64,000 bases of DNA from contig OU015570.1 in NCBI GenBank assembly GCA_907165135.1, positions 1,116,001-1,180,000 of the forward strand. Direction: 5' to 3'. Of this stretch, positions 1 through 10,850 are shown one piece after another. A program made the position numbers and the translations under genes. The notes under the pieces were generated by a model that searched no databases, was not told the origin of the DNA, and saw nothing but the letters and a program-made list of their open reading frames with translations. This DNA comes from Oikopleura dioica. Taxonomy: Eukaryota; Chordata; Appendicularia; Copelata; Oikopleuridae. Position 1 is the first letter of the stretch, and each line of letters begins with the position of its first letter.

Positions 1-11
1 TGAAGTTAATT

Positions 12-773
12 GTGAAGTCCCTAGCGGCTTCTTTTGCCTCGACTGTCTCGAACGATATTTTCTATTATTCTCGATCAGACTTAGCAAAAACAACTGCGAA
101 ACCTTCAAAACTTTTCTCGCCGAACATGGAACTACAAAATACCACGTCAAGTATCAAATGGTGCCACCTCACAGAAAGCCAAGAAGCCGTCGAAGGCGTC
201 AAGCTCAAATTCTAGCTTCCGTTGGTGTCCCGATACTGCTGTCCGGAGCGACAAGCTTTGTTACAAACAAAATCATGGACAGGAAGCAGAATGAAAAAAT
301 CTAAAATAAGCGGAAAACCGTCCAGATGTCGTCGCTTCAGCAAAAAGATCAAACACAACTCGTACAATCTGACATTCAAAAAATTGATTTCGAATTCGAT
401 CATATCTACGAGACAGTGAACAAAGTAACTGAAAGGCAATGCAATTGGAAAATTTGCAAATCGAACAAGTTTCTTTTAGCCAGAAATGTATTCTGAACTC
501 GAAAAAACCGAGGATCTTGTTTATCCCGAGCTATCGGAAATCTACAGAAAAGTAAAACCGCTATCATTCTACATCATGGCGATTTGTACCGTAATATCAG
601 TCGCAATGATATTGTTCTTTCTCTTCAAATACATCCATCAAATGAAAAAGAAAATTTTCAATCGTTTCAGAAGTCAAGAAAATCAATATCACGAAAATCA
701 ACCACTTGCGCCACAAACATCAACAAGAAATCGAAGTCGTTCTTCTAGAAGCTTTCGCCAATACAACCTCTAA
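12..773 (+). pseudogene. Envelope glycoprotein-like fragment (retroelement env), frameshifted
   Basis: Three reading-frame pieces in a row look like the C-terminal half of a class I fusion-type envelope, as carried by some Ty3/gypsy (errantivirus-like) elements. A polybasic stretch (R-S-R-R-R-R) at about nt 185-203 is followed at once by a hydrophobic stretch like a fusion peptide (nt 206-260), with a stop at 302-304. A charged, helix-prone segment follows in another frame (about 325-450). Then comes an open frame at 486-773 with one membrane span (about residues 24-50), a basic stop-transfer and an S/R-rich tail. The pieces lie in different frames, so this is a decayed copy. The upstream part lies outside the window. 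Seen: basic site, hydrophobic segments, order. Inferred: env identity. Confidence 0.5.
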
Positions 774-814
774 ACCAGCATCATATACAACTCTTCTCTT
801 CCGCCGCGCTCAAC

Positions 815-1245
815 ATTCTTGCCCGCTACGCCACGCTCACCAATTTTCACACCTCGTCGCTACCATCAACTCCGCTGGCGCGCAGCGCCTGCCACAACGC
901 CACGTTCGTCCCTTACTACTCCGTCGCGCGACTCGATGTCCAACTTCACACATTGCCGCGCCCGGCGCGCGCAGAGCCTGCCAGAGTCAACGCCACTTTC
1001 TTCACTTACTACTCCGTCGGGCCACTCGATGTCCAACTTCACACCTTGCCGCGCCCGACGCGCGCAGCGCCTGCCCCAACGTCACTTTCGTCACTTACCA
1101 CTCCGTCGCGCCCGCCGCTGTCCAACTTCACACCTTGCCGCGCCCAGCGCGCGCAGCGCCTGCCTTACCTCCGCTTTCGTCACTTACCACTCCGTCGCGG
1201 CACTCGCCATCCAACTTGACACCTCGCCGCTGCTCCGCGCAGTCA
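815..1245. repeat. GC-rich minisatellite, ~89-90 bp unit
   Basis: About four and a half tandem copies of an ~89-90 bp unit, with copies starting near 903, 993, 1082 and 1171 and a partial copy before them. Shared words include CACTCCGTCGCG, CAACTTCACACCTTGCCGCG and CGCGCAGCGCCTGCC. The unit is not a multiple of three in every copy, so the long open frames crossing it are probably by-products. It sits directly after the env-like fragment, so it may be part of that element's 3' end. Confidence 0.8.
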
Positions 1246-1602
1246 AAAAATGTACAATTTTCTAAAAGAAAAATTATGACGTCACCAACATTCCTCGGCT
1301 GCAGAAAAGCAAGGTTTATGGTTTTTATTTTGGAAAACATAAAAATTCCTCAATTAAAGAAAAGTGTTATATTTGGATTCACAGCAAAAGAAAAAATGTC
1401 AGTAACTCAATCAGAACAATCAAGCAAAATATGCAAGAACTTGTCTTCGAATTTCAGACGAGTATTCATTCTGTAGCTCGTCAGACCAAGCTTGAACGAA
1501 AGTACGATGATACACCAACTAGCGATCTCGGAAGAAAGAATAGTCGTCCAGAAGCTCGCTGTGCTGAGGCATCCAGAGGGTTGGAGAGCAGGCGTCACCT
1601 AG

Positions 1603-1989
1603 TCAAAGAAGCTCTTGACAAACTTGGTCTTGGCAGAATTCATAGAGAATCCAACGAAAACGTCTTGTAAAGCCGCAGTCGAATTGCGGAGTCATGGTTT
1701 CAAGTACTGTATAAGTTTCCGCATAAAAACCGATGTAAGCGCCCACTGGTTCTCCCCAACGAAGCCGATACGACGCTGCGCCGACAATCTCTTCGCCATC
1801 GTCAAGACCTCCAGTTTCAGCAAAAATCCGAGCAACACGTCCGAGTCTTCGATTCCACTCTTGAAGAGTTTCTGGCTCGTTGAAATTTTCCATAACAAAT
1901 CGTAGATCATTCATTATCAACAAACAGCGATGATACTGAAGTACTCTGACACTTGAACTCTTGAGGAATTTGCTTACCTTCTGGATCAC
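1603..1989 (-). CDS. Unrecognised open frame, 128 aa, possibly one exon
   Basis: The frame has a protein-like composition (Trp, Tyr, acidic and basic residues well mixed, few low-complexity runs). A plausible internal start lies at about nt 1914 (minus strand, M-N-D-L). On the minus strand the bases after the CCAGAAG at about 1979 read GTAAGC, a possible splice donor, so the first ~22 codons may be intron. No family is recognised; a retroelement capsid piece or a host exon are both possible. Confidence 0.3.
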   Translation of the reverse strand: MIQKVSKFLKSSSVRVLQYHRCLLIMNDLRFVMENFNEPETLQEWNRRLGRVARIFAETGGLDDGEEIVGAASYRLRWGEPVGAYIGFYAETYTVLETMTPQFDCGFTRRFRWILYEFCQDQVCQELL

Positions 1990-2100
1990 GAGAAGCCGCC
2001 GTATCAGCAGACGCTTTATCGCCAGGGCGCACTGAAATAAAAGTCAGAACTGAAGATATGGAAGCTCAAACTGAGAAAAAACAGCAAACGAGAAAATAAA

Positions 2101-2691
2101 ATGCCACGAAGAAACAGAAGAAGTTGCTACGACTGCGACGACTTTACGAAACGACATCGCCTTCTTGACCCTTCGCATTTATGGTTCAAGGAGACTCTCG
2201 AACATGGGGTATTCCAAAAGGACCAAATTGTCGCGACAGCAGATGGAGGCGAATTTTGGATACACGTTGTTGGTAAGAAATCCGGTCAATTAGAATATCT
2301 CAACTGCTCGGAACGAGGAATGATATGGTTTAAAATGGAAGACCCTACTTCAAGCGATATCAAGGATTTAAAAAAGGAACTAACCGAATTAAAAAAACAA
2401 CTGGCATCCCTTGAAGAAACTATGCTTGGCCCCTTCAGAAGCGCTAGTGAACTCGAAATTAGAAATGAACTCAGCAAAATTAGCGACAGTGACTCTAGCG
2501 AAAATGAATCCAGCGATACGGTACAGTTAATTATGGAATTTTTGGACATTTTTTGTCCCAAGATTTTCGCAAAAATGTCCAAAAATTTGATACGGGCACT
2601 TTTGAAAAGTGTCCCAAGAAAACCCCTTAAAAAAGCAAAAATGTCCAAAAATTTGATGTCCGAAAATTCCATAAAAAACTGTATAAAATAA
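2101..2691 (+). CDS. Unrecognised protein, 196 aa, with acidic coiled coil
   Basis: The frame opens with a basic start (M-P-R-R-N-R-R) and a short CxxC-like motif (C-Y-D-C). An ordered-looking segment with aromatic residues follows to about residue 80. Residues 85-115 form a charged coiled-coil-like stretch, followed by a Ser/Asp/Glu-rich patch (about 123-142). The last ~55 residues are encoded by an A/T-rich inverted repeat (arms near 2536-2550 and 2573-2589), so the true gene probably ends before it. Function unknown. Confidence 0.35.
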   Translation: MPRRNRRSCYDCDDFTKRHRLLDPSHLWFKETLEHGVFQKDQIVATADGGEFWIHVVGKKSGQLEYLNCSERGMIWFKMEDPTSSDIKDLKKELTELKKQLASLEETMLGPFRSASELEIRNELSKISDSDSSENESSDTVQLIMEFLDIFCPKIFAKMSKNLIRALLKSVPRKPLKKAKMSKNLMSENSIKNCIK

Positions 2692-3553
2692 AAATATCAA
2701 AAATTCAAAAAAAAATAAATTAAATAAGAAACATTTTTTTTTCTTATTTCAATATCTTTGACAACAAACAATGCTGACAAGGATGCTACTATTCATATTG
2801 ACTGATCGATCCATTTCAAAAATCCTCATAACTCAATCCTCAATATTATTATAATTTTTTTTAATCCTCCTCATCGTATTTACTAACAAAAACGTGCAAT
2901 AATTATAAACTTCTAGCTTTATCTTTTTCATGAGGAGGGGAGTTGTATATATATTATTTCGTAATTTTTATGCGTGTGTAAAAATCTTAGAAAACCAACT
3001 GAATTAAAAAATCATTAAAATTTAAAAATAATCAACAGAAAAAGAATCATAAAATCTAACAAAGAAAAACAAAAAGAAGTTACTAACAAAAGTTACCTGT
3101 ATTTTTCTGTGAAAATTATCGCCACGTTCTTTTCGCTGTATCTCAAATCTATATTTCAAATCTTTATTTTTACATTGATTGCTTAAGCTCTTACCTGTTA
3201 TCTTTTATGTTTTCTTACTGATTTATTTCGCCTTTTCTCTTGGACTTGGGAGGGATGTGAGATCGGAATTTTCCTCGAGCTCACTTCTCCCTCGTCCCCC
3301 TCATCTTTTATCATTAGGCCAGGCACCCCGCGCACAAGAAAAAGCCCTGCACTACCTTTAACAACACACTCTCTGAATTACTGAATAAAACAATAGAACC
3401 GGCCAAGTAAGGTTCCCTTTCCTGCAGGAAACAAAGAGAACAACTACGAGAGAAAGTTCAGATCTCTCACTTTCTGGACATTCGGGGATAACAAGGGCGT
3501 TCCGTTACTTCGGTATTATTTTTAGATGCAGAGGTAAACGCGAAATTATCATA
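2692..3553. other. AT-rich stretch, no gene seen
   Basis: Homopolymer-rich, AT-rich DNA. A 60-codon hydrophobic frame at 3179-3361 has no supporting context. Nothing else is recognised up to the pogo-like end at 3556. Confidence 0.5.
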
Positions 3554-3555
3554 TA

Positions 3556-3642
3556 CAGTACACTCGCACAATTTGGCCCCGCACAATTCGGCCCCTTTTT
3601 CGAATTTCGCTAAAACGTTAGAAAATCGCACAATTTGGCCCC
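3556..3642. mobile_element. pogo/Tigger-type terminal and subterminal repeats
   Basis: A TA dinucleotide (3554-3555) is followed by CAGTACACTCGCACAATTTG. This matches the usual pogo/Tigger end (TA target, CAG terminus). The word CGCACAATTTGGCCCC or a near copy recurs three times (about 3566, 3580 and 3627). Such repeated boxes are typical binding sites for the transposase N-terminal domain. The partner end was not found. Confidence 0.55.
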
Positions 3643-3661
3643 CTGACCCTCTTCATTAAAA

Positions 3662-4042
3662 CTAATAATAGAACGAAAGTTTTATTTTATAGATATTTAT
3701 TGTTTCTTGAAGAAAGACAGAATTGTAGACTGCTTCGTTTTCTTCTGGGTGAGAGTTGAAACTTGGATGGTCGCGACTTCTTCGGCGTCCATGTTTTCTT
3801 CGACTTCTTCGGCTTCCTTGTTTTCTTCGTTTTCTTCGACTTCTTTCGGCTCTAACTTCTTTTGACAATCTTTTGACTCCAGTTCTCTTCCATGAAGCCC
3901 GAATAACATCATCGCCAACTGTGAGTGAAAGTTCAGCGATTTTTTTAGCACCATTTTCCAAAGATTGTGAGCTCTTATCAGTCAAGATCTGGACCTTCTC
4001 TCCTCCATCGTTTGTAAAATGTCGAAGCCATGGGCTTTCCAT
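3662..4042 (-). pseudogene. pogo/Tigger-like transposase C-terminus with PIP box, frameshifted
   Basis: Reading on the minus strand, the first frame has the helix typical of the end of the DDE domain of pogo/Tigger transposases (G-D-D-V-I-R-A-S-W-K-R-T-G-V). The frame then shifts, and the 3697-3954 frame carries an acidic, Glu-rich tail ending in Q-S-T-I-L-S-F-F-K-K-Q-stop. That is a textbook PCNA-interaction (PIP) motif, Q-x-x-I-x-x-F-F. Pogo transposases are known to bind PCNA this way. The terminal repeat at 3556 lies just beyond the stop, as expected for the 3' end of such an element. The catalytic DDE residues are not in this fragment. Confidence 0.6.
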
Positions 4043-4303
4043 GCTCAGCCTCGAAAATTTTACTCACTTCCTCCGGCTTCATTTTTTGGATGACGATAAT
4101 TCGGGTGTACTACAATCTTGTTTCGAGAGAGACATCTAAGCGAGTACTCCCTAATTTCTTCCTTGGCTTGGTTTTTCTCTTCTTCATTTTGAAAAAAAGC
4201 GCAAGAAATAATCTATCTCTAGGTATCTTACATATCGCAAAAACAACTATTAAAGAACTATTAAAGAAAGGCTTAAATTTAGAAAGTTCGTATGCAACAT
4301 GTA

Positions 4304-5172
4304 TTATGACTCATAATTTATGAGTGACGGAAACTGATGCGGTTCGTACTCGACTGTCAAGCCTGAAAAAAGAAAATTACGGTATGTATAGAAATCAATG
4401 CAAGGCAAATCGAGTCCATTTTGGTTAGAGCAAATTTTTGAGATGAGGTCCGCATTTTTCGATGTCGGTGACTTAGAAACAGAACTAGCAATGACGTCTT
4501 TAACACTGTCCCTGAATAGCGTCCAGTGTTGTATAAGTGAGGTTTCGAAAATTTTTGTTCCAAGGTTTCTTTCGTCACGACATTCACTTTTGAGCAAAGA
4601 TTTTATCATTCCTTCTTCGTGTTATATGCTAACTTTTAGATTCGCAATATCCTTTGCGGCCTCATCATCACAATCGTAACTATCTATATCGGTTCCCTTG
4701 ATTTCAGATTTAAAGTACTCACTCTATGGTGTTCATATCCTAGTCCCACTGCATCACCTCCCATGAGTCCGGCAACTACTAATGGAACCACTATTTCCCC
4801 AAATTGCCTTCTTTGTCGGTGCAAGATTCTCGAATCTTGGACGATAAGGGGGTTTATTTCGACAATTCCGATATCGTCGCAATTTTTATCAGTATGGGTT
4901 TCCTTATTGTCTATCAAAATAGTTGTTTCCTGGTGCCCTGGGCCCGAATATAAATAAAAACTAAGTGTGTAATTTTTCGACAATTTACTCATGTCAATAG
5001 GCTGAAGAACAGGCGCATCAAGAAACAAATATTCCTCGTTTCCTTCTACGGAAATATCCCTTAGTGACAATTTATCTCCATCGGGCGTGATTGATTTCAT
5101 TTCCCCGAAACGATTTTCCTGTTTTTCTAGTTGGACCATTATGTAGTTAGGATGCTCTTGCACAACAAACAT
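4304..5172 (-). pseudogene. Envelope-like glycoprotein gene with furin-type site, broken
   Basis: The frame at 4684-5172 encodes 162 aa with R-Q-R-R at residues 119-122. A hydrophobic Gly-rich segment follows directly (123-145), the layout of a cleaved fusion glycoprotein. One N-glycosylation sequon (N-Y-T) lies upstream. Downstream on the same strand, 4304-4609 continues with a charged helical region and Cys residues after a stop or short intron. This matches retroelement env genes of the Ty3/gypsy type. It is a second env-like fragment, unlike that at 12-773 and on the other strand. It could instead be a host secreted protein cleaved by furin. Confidence 0.45.
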
Positions 5173-6755
5173 TTATTGAAGAGTTCTAACCTGCCCGTTA
5201 ATGACAACTAGAACCTAGTTTAAGTACAGTGACGGGGTCTCTATCCGTCATTTTACCAAGAATTGATGAATCCTTTATTTCAATAGTATCAGTATCTCTC
5301 CCTTGAAGGTGATTTCTACGTTCGTTGCCTCCACCCATTTTAAAAACAGTATTATGAGATTCTCGCTAGATTCCTTGAATTAATTCGAATTTACCAGGCG
5401 CAAATGGCGGCGGTTGGGTTTGCGTCCAATCCGCAGTTAGTTTATTGAACCGATCTATGGCAACTTCCGTTCAGTTTGTTCTGGTCGAAAACCAGCCTTG
5501 TAAATTAATTTTATCATTGATGACTATGCACCGCATTTTTAGAGCTAAGTCAGCCTCGGTTACATCAGAAACCAAGTAGCTGTCTATTGTGTCTTTTGAA
5601 AGAAAAAACGTATTCGCGATAACTAATCCTAAAGAATTAAGTAAAGCTAGAAACAGCCCCATTTCCGAGACCGTAAATTATACTTTGGGACGTGCGGAGT
5701 AGAATCGATCTTCAAATTCCCGGTGTCAAGTGGCGAAGGTGCAATTTCCTTTAGGGGGTTTTCTACATTGTTTTTAAGATAACCGTTTTCGATAAAGAGA
5801 CCTTTATTCATAAGTGTTTATATGTCAACTTCGTCAAGCTTGATCCTAAGCAAATTTCTACGATTACGTTTAGTGCGATGGCCAGTAAGAACGTGTTGAA
5901 GTTGATAAGATCCGAATTGTAAAATTTTCATGACCCGGTACGGGCCTGTGTTATGGCGAGTGTGTCCTCATTTACTTAGCTTTCTGTTTACTGCATCGCA
6001 TGATATGCCGTGTCAATTGGTCACCTTGAAAATGGCAACCCGGATTTGGACAAACTTCTTTTTGGGCGCTAATTCTTTCGTTATGAATGATCAGAAGCGG
6101 CCAGATGACTGTATCTAAATTCTTGTCTCCGTCATCGACCAAAAGACGTAGAGGAGTATTTTTGTATTTTTTCTTTTTCGTGTGGAAAAGACGCGCATTT
6201 GGCGGGTCGTCAAGAACGTAAAGCTAAATGTCTTTTTCTAGCGCGAAACTGAGATTTTTGAGGTCGCGGAATCGAAGTGGGTGAAAACCAGGCACTTTGA
6301 AGTGTTCTTCTATACTTCGAATTTTGAAACTAAAAACAGATAAAATTTGATCTTGAAAAATGCTCACTTACGCAACTTGTGAGTGGCACGTGATTTGACC
6401 AATGTATTTTTTCTCCAAAGCCTGTATAAGTAGCTGATTGTCTAACCAGAACAACCAAATGTCCTCACTATCGACTTGAAAATAAACGGCTCGCTCACTG
6501 ATCAGGAAAAAATTATCAGGGAAGAATGTTTTATTTTTGCGGTCGTAGACAATCGCGCAGAAGTTGACTTCAAAATAGTGCTCCATTTCTGTGATCGAAT
6601 GGTGGGCCAATGAATTATGGAGCTGGCGGAGCAGTAGCCATCTTTCTTGTTTTCTTTTTGAACCAAAATAATCTACAGGGTTGTCTCCGAATCCGATAAC
6701 CGCGGCCATAAGCAAAAAGGGGTTGAATCCATCTCTTTTTCTCTCTTTCTTCACT
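5173..6755 (-). pseudogene. Decayed coding region with C2HC-like zinc finger and one candidate intron
   Basis: Open minus-strand frame up to about 6755 (its annotated start in the foldback arm at 6756-6808 is artificial). It is ordered-looking, with many aromatic residues. At about 6322-6366 the sequence reads GTAAGTGAGC ... TTTTTAG on the minus strand, a ~45-bp candidate intron. The following frame contains a C-P-N-P-G-C ... H-I-M-R-C motif (about 6000-6060), a zinc-finger-like Cys/His set, but is cut by several stops. 5471-5662 is a further hydrophobic piece. It lies just upstream of the env-like gene on the same strand, so it may belong to the same element. No family assigned. Confidence 0.35.
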
Positions 6756-7489
6756 AAAGAGCGTTTTTGCCAATATTTTCCAAATTTTGTTATCTGAAAA
6801 AATCCCAACTTTAGAGCGTTTTTAGGAATTTTTAATTAATAATTAGAATGACGTTTATTTCAACCTGAAAAATCATTGAAAAAAATTGTTTTCTACGCTT
6901 TTTTCTCAGGTGAAATCATAGCCTCTGATTCAAAGATCGTAATTTTTTATCATAAATAGGTAAAAATGACCTCAGATGCATTTTTAGAGTTTTGGAAAAA
7001 TTCTTTTATGCATTTTCATTCATCATTTTTTCCCACTGTCATCCTAGTTTGATCGTTAATTTTCTAACTTAAGAGCGTTTTGGTCTACCCTTGTCATCTG
7101 AAAAACGCTCTTAAGATGGAAAACGACGGTTTGCGTTGTTTTTAAGATTTTACTTGATTTCACGTCATTGTATCATACAAAATCACTGACGGGATGAATC
7201 ATCTGATAACATTATTAATCTGATACTGATAAGGCATATTAACACGTGATTAATTTAGATGTGCGCATATTAACACGTGCGTAATTGAAAGTAACGGCGC
7301 GTATCACGTGTTCGCTCATATGGGTTTTCAAGAACCCGACCCATGCACGGACCAGGTGCAACCACTTGAAAAAGCGCGTAAATCTTCGGACCAATATATA
7401 CTACTGGCATCGAATTAAAAGATTTATTTTTCTCTTCCGATCCCCCGGGGACATAAAGCTTCAACAACCGCTTTAGTCACCAGTAAGAG

Positions 7490-7620
7490 TGGGACTCGGC
7501 TTGGGCAAGACTAGACAAGACTCTGGGCCAGACTGATCTCTCCCTATCCGAAGGCCTGAGGTAGCGGGGCGTGCTCAGCAGCGCCGGGGGTCTACCCGAC
7601 GGCCTTGCACACTCCTCCAC
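7490..7620. other. GC-rich segment of unknown nature inside the foldback spacer
   Basis: A GC-rich, structured-looking stretch (around GCCGGGGGTCTACCCGACGG) in otherwise AT-rich DNA. It was compared by eye with snRNA, SRP RNA and 5S rRNA and did not match. It may be an LTR piece or an unknown small RNA gene. Confidence 0.2.
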
Positions 7621-7668
7621 ACTCACTCCTCGATGACATTTTTCAGATCGGGAGGGGATCCCTTAATT

Positions 7669-7930
7669 CGGGTGTAGGGCGGGTACGTTCGAAATTTCGA
7701 ACGCCGTTGGAGATTTTTCGAAATATTTCTGAAATTGCTTATAAAAATGAGCTCATATGCGCTCCGCGCCTGATTTGTAAGAAAACCCTCCCATAATGAT
7801 GCCAACTTCCTTTACTTACACGATTTCTATGGTTTCAGCTCATATTTTGGTAAAGATTTTTGGAAATTTCAAGCGCCGTTCGAAAAATGGGCCCAAAAAC
7901 CGATTTCGAACGTAGCCGCCCGCCACCCCT
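7669..7930. mobile_element. Nested foldback element with a perfect palindrome at its end
   Basis: Left end GGGTGTAGGGCGGGTACGTTC and right end (reverse complement) GGGTGGCGGGCGGCTACG are imperfect inverted repeats. Both run into GTTCGAAAT. An 18-bp perfect palindrome, CGTTCGAAATTTCGAACG, lies at 7686-7703. It sits in the spacer of the 6756-8330 element, so it is a nested insertion. TTAA lies close to both ends. Confidence 0.5.
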
Positions 7931-8417
7931 TAAATCTCGTCGTTTTCCATCTTAAGAGCGTTTTTCAGATGACAAGGGTAGACCAAATCGCTCTTAAGTT
8001 GGAAAATTTACGATCAAACTAGGATGACAGTGGGAAAAAATGATGAATGAAAATGCATAAAAAGAATTTTTCCAAAACTCTAAAAATGCATCTGAGGTCA
8101 TTTTTACCTATTTATGATAAAAAATTACGATCTTTGAATCAGAGGCTATGATTTCACCTGAGAAAAAGCGTAGAAAACATTTTTTCAATGATTTTTCAGG
8201 TTGAAATAAACGTTATTCTAATTATTAATTAAAAATTCCTAAAAACGCTCTAAAGTTGGGATTTTTCAGATAACAAAATTTGGAAAATATTGGCAAAAAC
8301 GCTCTTAAGTTGGGCGCTCTTAAGATGGAATCGGAAGAGACGATTGTTTATCCTCTCACTACAAAAAACGTCTCTTTTGAGACTAAAAGTGCTCATATGC
8401 AGCATATGATATGCTTA

Positions 8418-9072
8418 GGGCAGACGCACAAAAATCAACCCCAAGAAAGCATCAAGGTAGAAAGCTTAAACTTCGGGACATAATGTAGTTCGACCAAACT
8501 AAAAAATTGCTATTGAAAATTTTTTGGTCTGGTCACGTGGTCACCTAATAAAGGCCTCCGAAAAGCTAAAAAGCTTGACGACCTTGAACGCCTGATCAAG
8601 GTCGATCAGCTCATACCTCAGAAGAAAGAGCTCAAAAAGTTATATAAGTATTATACTAAGTAGTAAATAATATTTTTGGTGGCGCAATCACGTGAGGCGG
8701 TAGAAGGGAAAGAAGCCCCAAAAAATGGGTAAAATATGGAAAAATCAAGCTTCCACGGGTTCATTGTTTTGTTGTTTTGGACGTTTCAGCGAGCTCTTCT
8801 GCCTCACGTGATCGCACCACCAATAATATTATTAGCTCTGTCAAAATAACTTTTTGAGCTCTTTCTTCTGAGGTATGAGCTGAACGACCTTGATCAGGCG
8901 TTCAAGGTCGTCAAGCTTTTTTAGCTTTTCGGAGGCCTGTGTCACGTGACCACAGGACCAAACCAAAAAATTTTCAATAGCAATTTTTTAGTTGGGTGGA
9001 ACTACATTATGTCCCTAAGTTTCCGCTTTCTACGTTGATGCTTTCTTGGGGTTGATTTTTGTGCGTCGGCCC
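8418..9072. mobile_element. Foldback element with GGGC ends, 655 bp
   Basis: Terminal inverted repeats begin GGGC(A/C)GACGCACAAAA and stay alignable inward for ~270 bp on each side, ending in a ~100-bp loop. TA flanks both ends (TTA left, TAG right). GGGC termini with a 3-bp TWA-like target are known from PIF/Harbinger MITEs; a TA target would instead suggest Tc1/mariner. No coding sequence inside. Confidence 0.65.
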
Positions 9073-9197
9073 TAGGTTTGTTTCAAAAATAATTTTGTTT
9101 GACTTTAATAATTTCGCGAAAAAAATTTGAAAAAACTCGAAATTCTCGCGTTCGCGTGAGGAGAAATTAAAAATTGTGTGCGTGATCGCAAAAAGGG

Positions 9198-9872
9198 CTC
9201 ACACTGACTATGTCGCCAAATGTCGCCGAATGTCGCTGAATGTCACCAAAAATAACAAAAACACCATGTTCTCGAAAACTTCCATTCTTGGTCATAATAT
9301 CGTTTTCTTTTAAAAACTGTTCTGATCGTTAAAAATATACAGTGTGAAGCACTTTTAAGGCGGACCATTTTAAGGCCACTTTTTCGGTAAATCCCTAAAT
9401 TCTGTCATCCTAAAAATCCACTTTAAGGCCACTTTTTTCAATTTCTCCTTATTGCCTTAAATTTTGATTTCCTTTATACTTCTCTTATAAATATTTAGAA
9501 GATTAATTTTAAGATCCTATTTTATTTTTACTGAAAATTAATATTCTGTACTTAAAATTTCATTCAATAAACATACAAACCTACGGGAGGAGGAATGATG
9601 TGGGGCGCTGTACAGCCTCGTACAGTAAATTCGTAATTTTAATAGAAATTCACATAAAACTAGCCATTAGAAACCTAAACAAAACATCCCGTCGGGTAAT
9701 CGTTGTGCGCTTCGCGCCTGCAAACTATGCAGTGCATAGTAGGGAACTCAAAGATTAAGTCTCTCAATTTTCGCGGCTCTGTCATTTTTTAGAGTGATTC
9801 AATTTCGATAACAACATATTTTTCTTTTGTGAGGCTATTTTGAACGAAACGGCGACATAGTCAGTGCGTCCC
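9198..9872. mobile_element. ATGTCGCCGA-repeat foldback element, 675 bp
   Basis: Left arm CACTGACTATGTCGCC (from 9202) followed by tandem 10-bp words like ATGTCGCCGA. The right arm is GGCGACATAGTCAGTG (to 9866). The element is flanked by GCAAAAAGGG at 9188-9197 and GCAAAAGGG at 9873-9881, a 9-10 bp direct repeat read as the TSD. Inside, at about 9346, lies TACAGTGTGAAGCAC with two TTTTAAGGC boxes, a pogo-like end. It is the same family as 16279-16728. Confidence 0.65.
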
Positions 9873-9904
9873 GCAAAAGGGATAAAATTGCCGACGGGCG
9901 ATTT

Positions 9905-10610
9905 TAGTACAAATCCGACAATAGCACAAATCCGAAAATAGTACAAGGGCCAATTTTAATAAGGAGTAAAAATTTCAAATCCTTAGCCCCCTTTTTATTG
10001 TCTCATTGGAATGCCCATAAAAAGTTGCACTAGAAAACATGAGGTAAAGTGACTTAGTCATCGATAATGACGTCATTAGCGATGAGTAAAGTCCGAGATT
10101 TTCTAAACTTTCGGACGCTCTTTTTCCTAAAATATTTTTCGGTAAAATACATTAGATACAGGGTTTTGACCGTCTTAGGCCACTCTATGCAGGCAACCAA
10201 AAATGAAAAAATTTGAGTTGAAAAATTTTTTCATCTCTAGAAAAAATAGTTTTACATTAGTGATCAGATTTATTTTTCCAGGCCTGCATAGAGGAGCGTA
10301 AGACGATCATTTTCCATCTTCGAACTCTAATTTTCCTTCAGTAGAATAAAAATGAGAGCGTCCTAAAGTTTTGGGACTTTTGGAACTTCAGTCAATGTCT
10401 GTGACGTCATCGGACATGACTCAGCACACAAGACCACTTTTTCTGGAATAACTTTTCATGCTGTTTCCAATGAGCTAAAATAAGGGGGATTTTGGTTTTA
10501 AGTTTTCAACTTCTTATTGAAATTGGCCAAGTCCGACTTAAGTACAAATATTTTTGCTTTTACTATTGTCGGATTTGTACTAAAGTCGGATTTGTACTAT
10601 TGTCGGCCCT
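9905..10610. mobile_element. Foldback element with GTACAAATCCGAC boxes
   Basis: The left side carries repeated TAGTACAAATCCGA boxes (about 9916-9945). The right side carries their reverse complement, TCGGATTTGTACTA, twice (about 10567-10602). The interior is loosely mirror-symmetric (CCTGCATAGAG at 10281 against CTCTATGCAGG at 10183). Further GTACTAAATGCG boxes continue to about 10810. Exact borders are not clear. Confidence 0.55.
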
Positions 10611-10687
10611 TTTTGCGAAAAATCTCTAGAATGCTCATTCACCACCGGGACTTCGGACAAATTTTGCATTGTAAAATGTCCAAACGA

Positions 10688-10717
10688 CTGAATGACGGAT
10701 GAGAGTCCGTCATTCAG
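10688..10717. repeat. Perfect 12-bp hairpin
   Basis: CTGAATGACGGA, a 6-base loop, then TCCGTCATTCAG. The two arms are exact reverse complements. No element border is visible around it. Confidence 0.8.
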
Positions 10718-10850
10718 GAATGATAATCGCGGTACTAAATGCGTCACTTTTTCGAAAATTTGTACTAAATGCGACGCTTTTCAAAAATTTGTACTAAAGT
10801 CGGCACTTTTTGTCAAAAAATTATAAAAAAGCGAAACATTTTTTGCATTA

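Larger units (their letters stand above)
6756..8330. mobile_element. Large foldback element, arms ~375-390 bp
   Basis: Left arm 6756-7128 and right arm 7938-8330 are near-identical inverted copies separated by ~809 bp. The right end carries two boxes of the type CTTAAGTTGGGCGCTCTTAAG. The left end has lost this outer part, so the element is truncated there. The CTTAAGAGCG box pair recurs at 14613-14645. It resembles the AACTTAAGGCC boxes of the pogo-like element at 47113, so the family is probably pogo/Tigger-derived and non-autonomous. No long protein lies inside. Confidence 0.75.

Noticed and set aside
706-1476. 256-codon open frame through the GC-rich minisatellite
   Set aside because: Arises from the absence of stops in tandem GC-rich repeats; overlapping frames are open too and the sequence is Arg/Ala/Pro/His-rich throughout.
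7490-7620. U-type snRNA, SRP RNA or 5S rRNA
   Set aside because: Compared by eye with remembered consensus; diagnostic boxes are absent.
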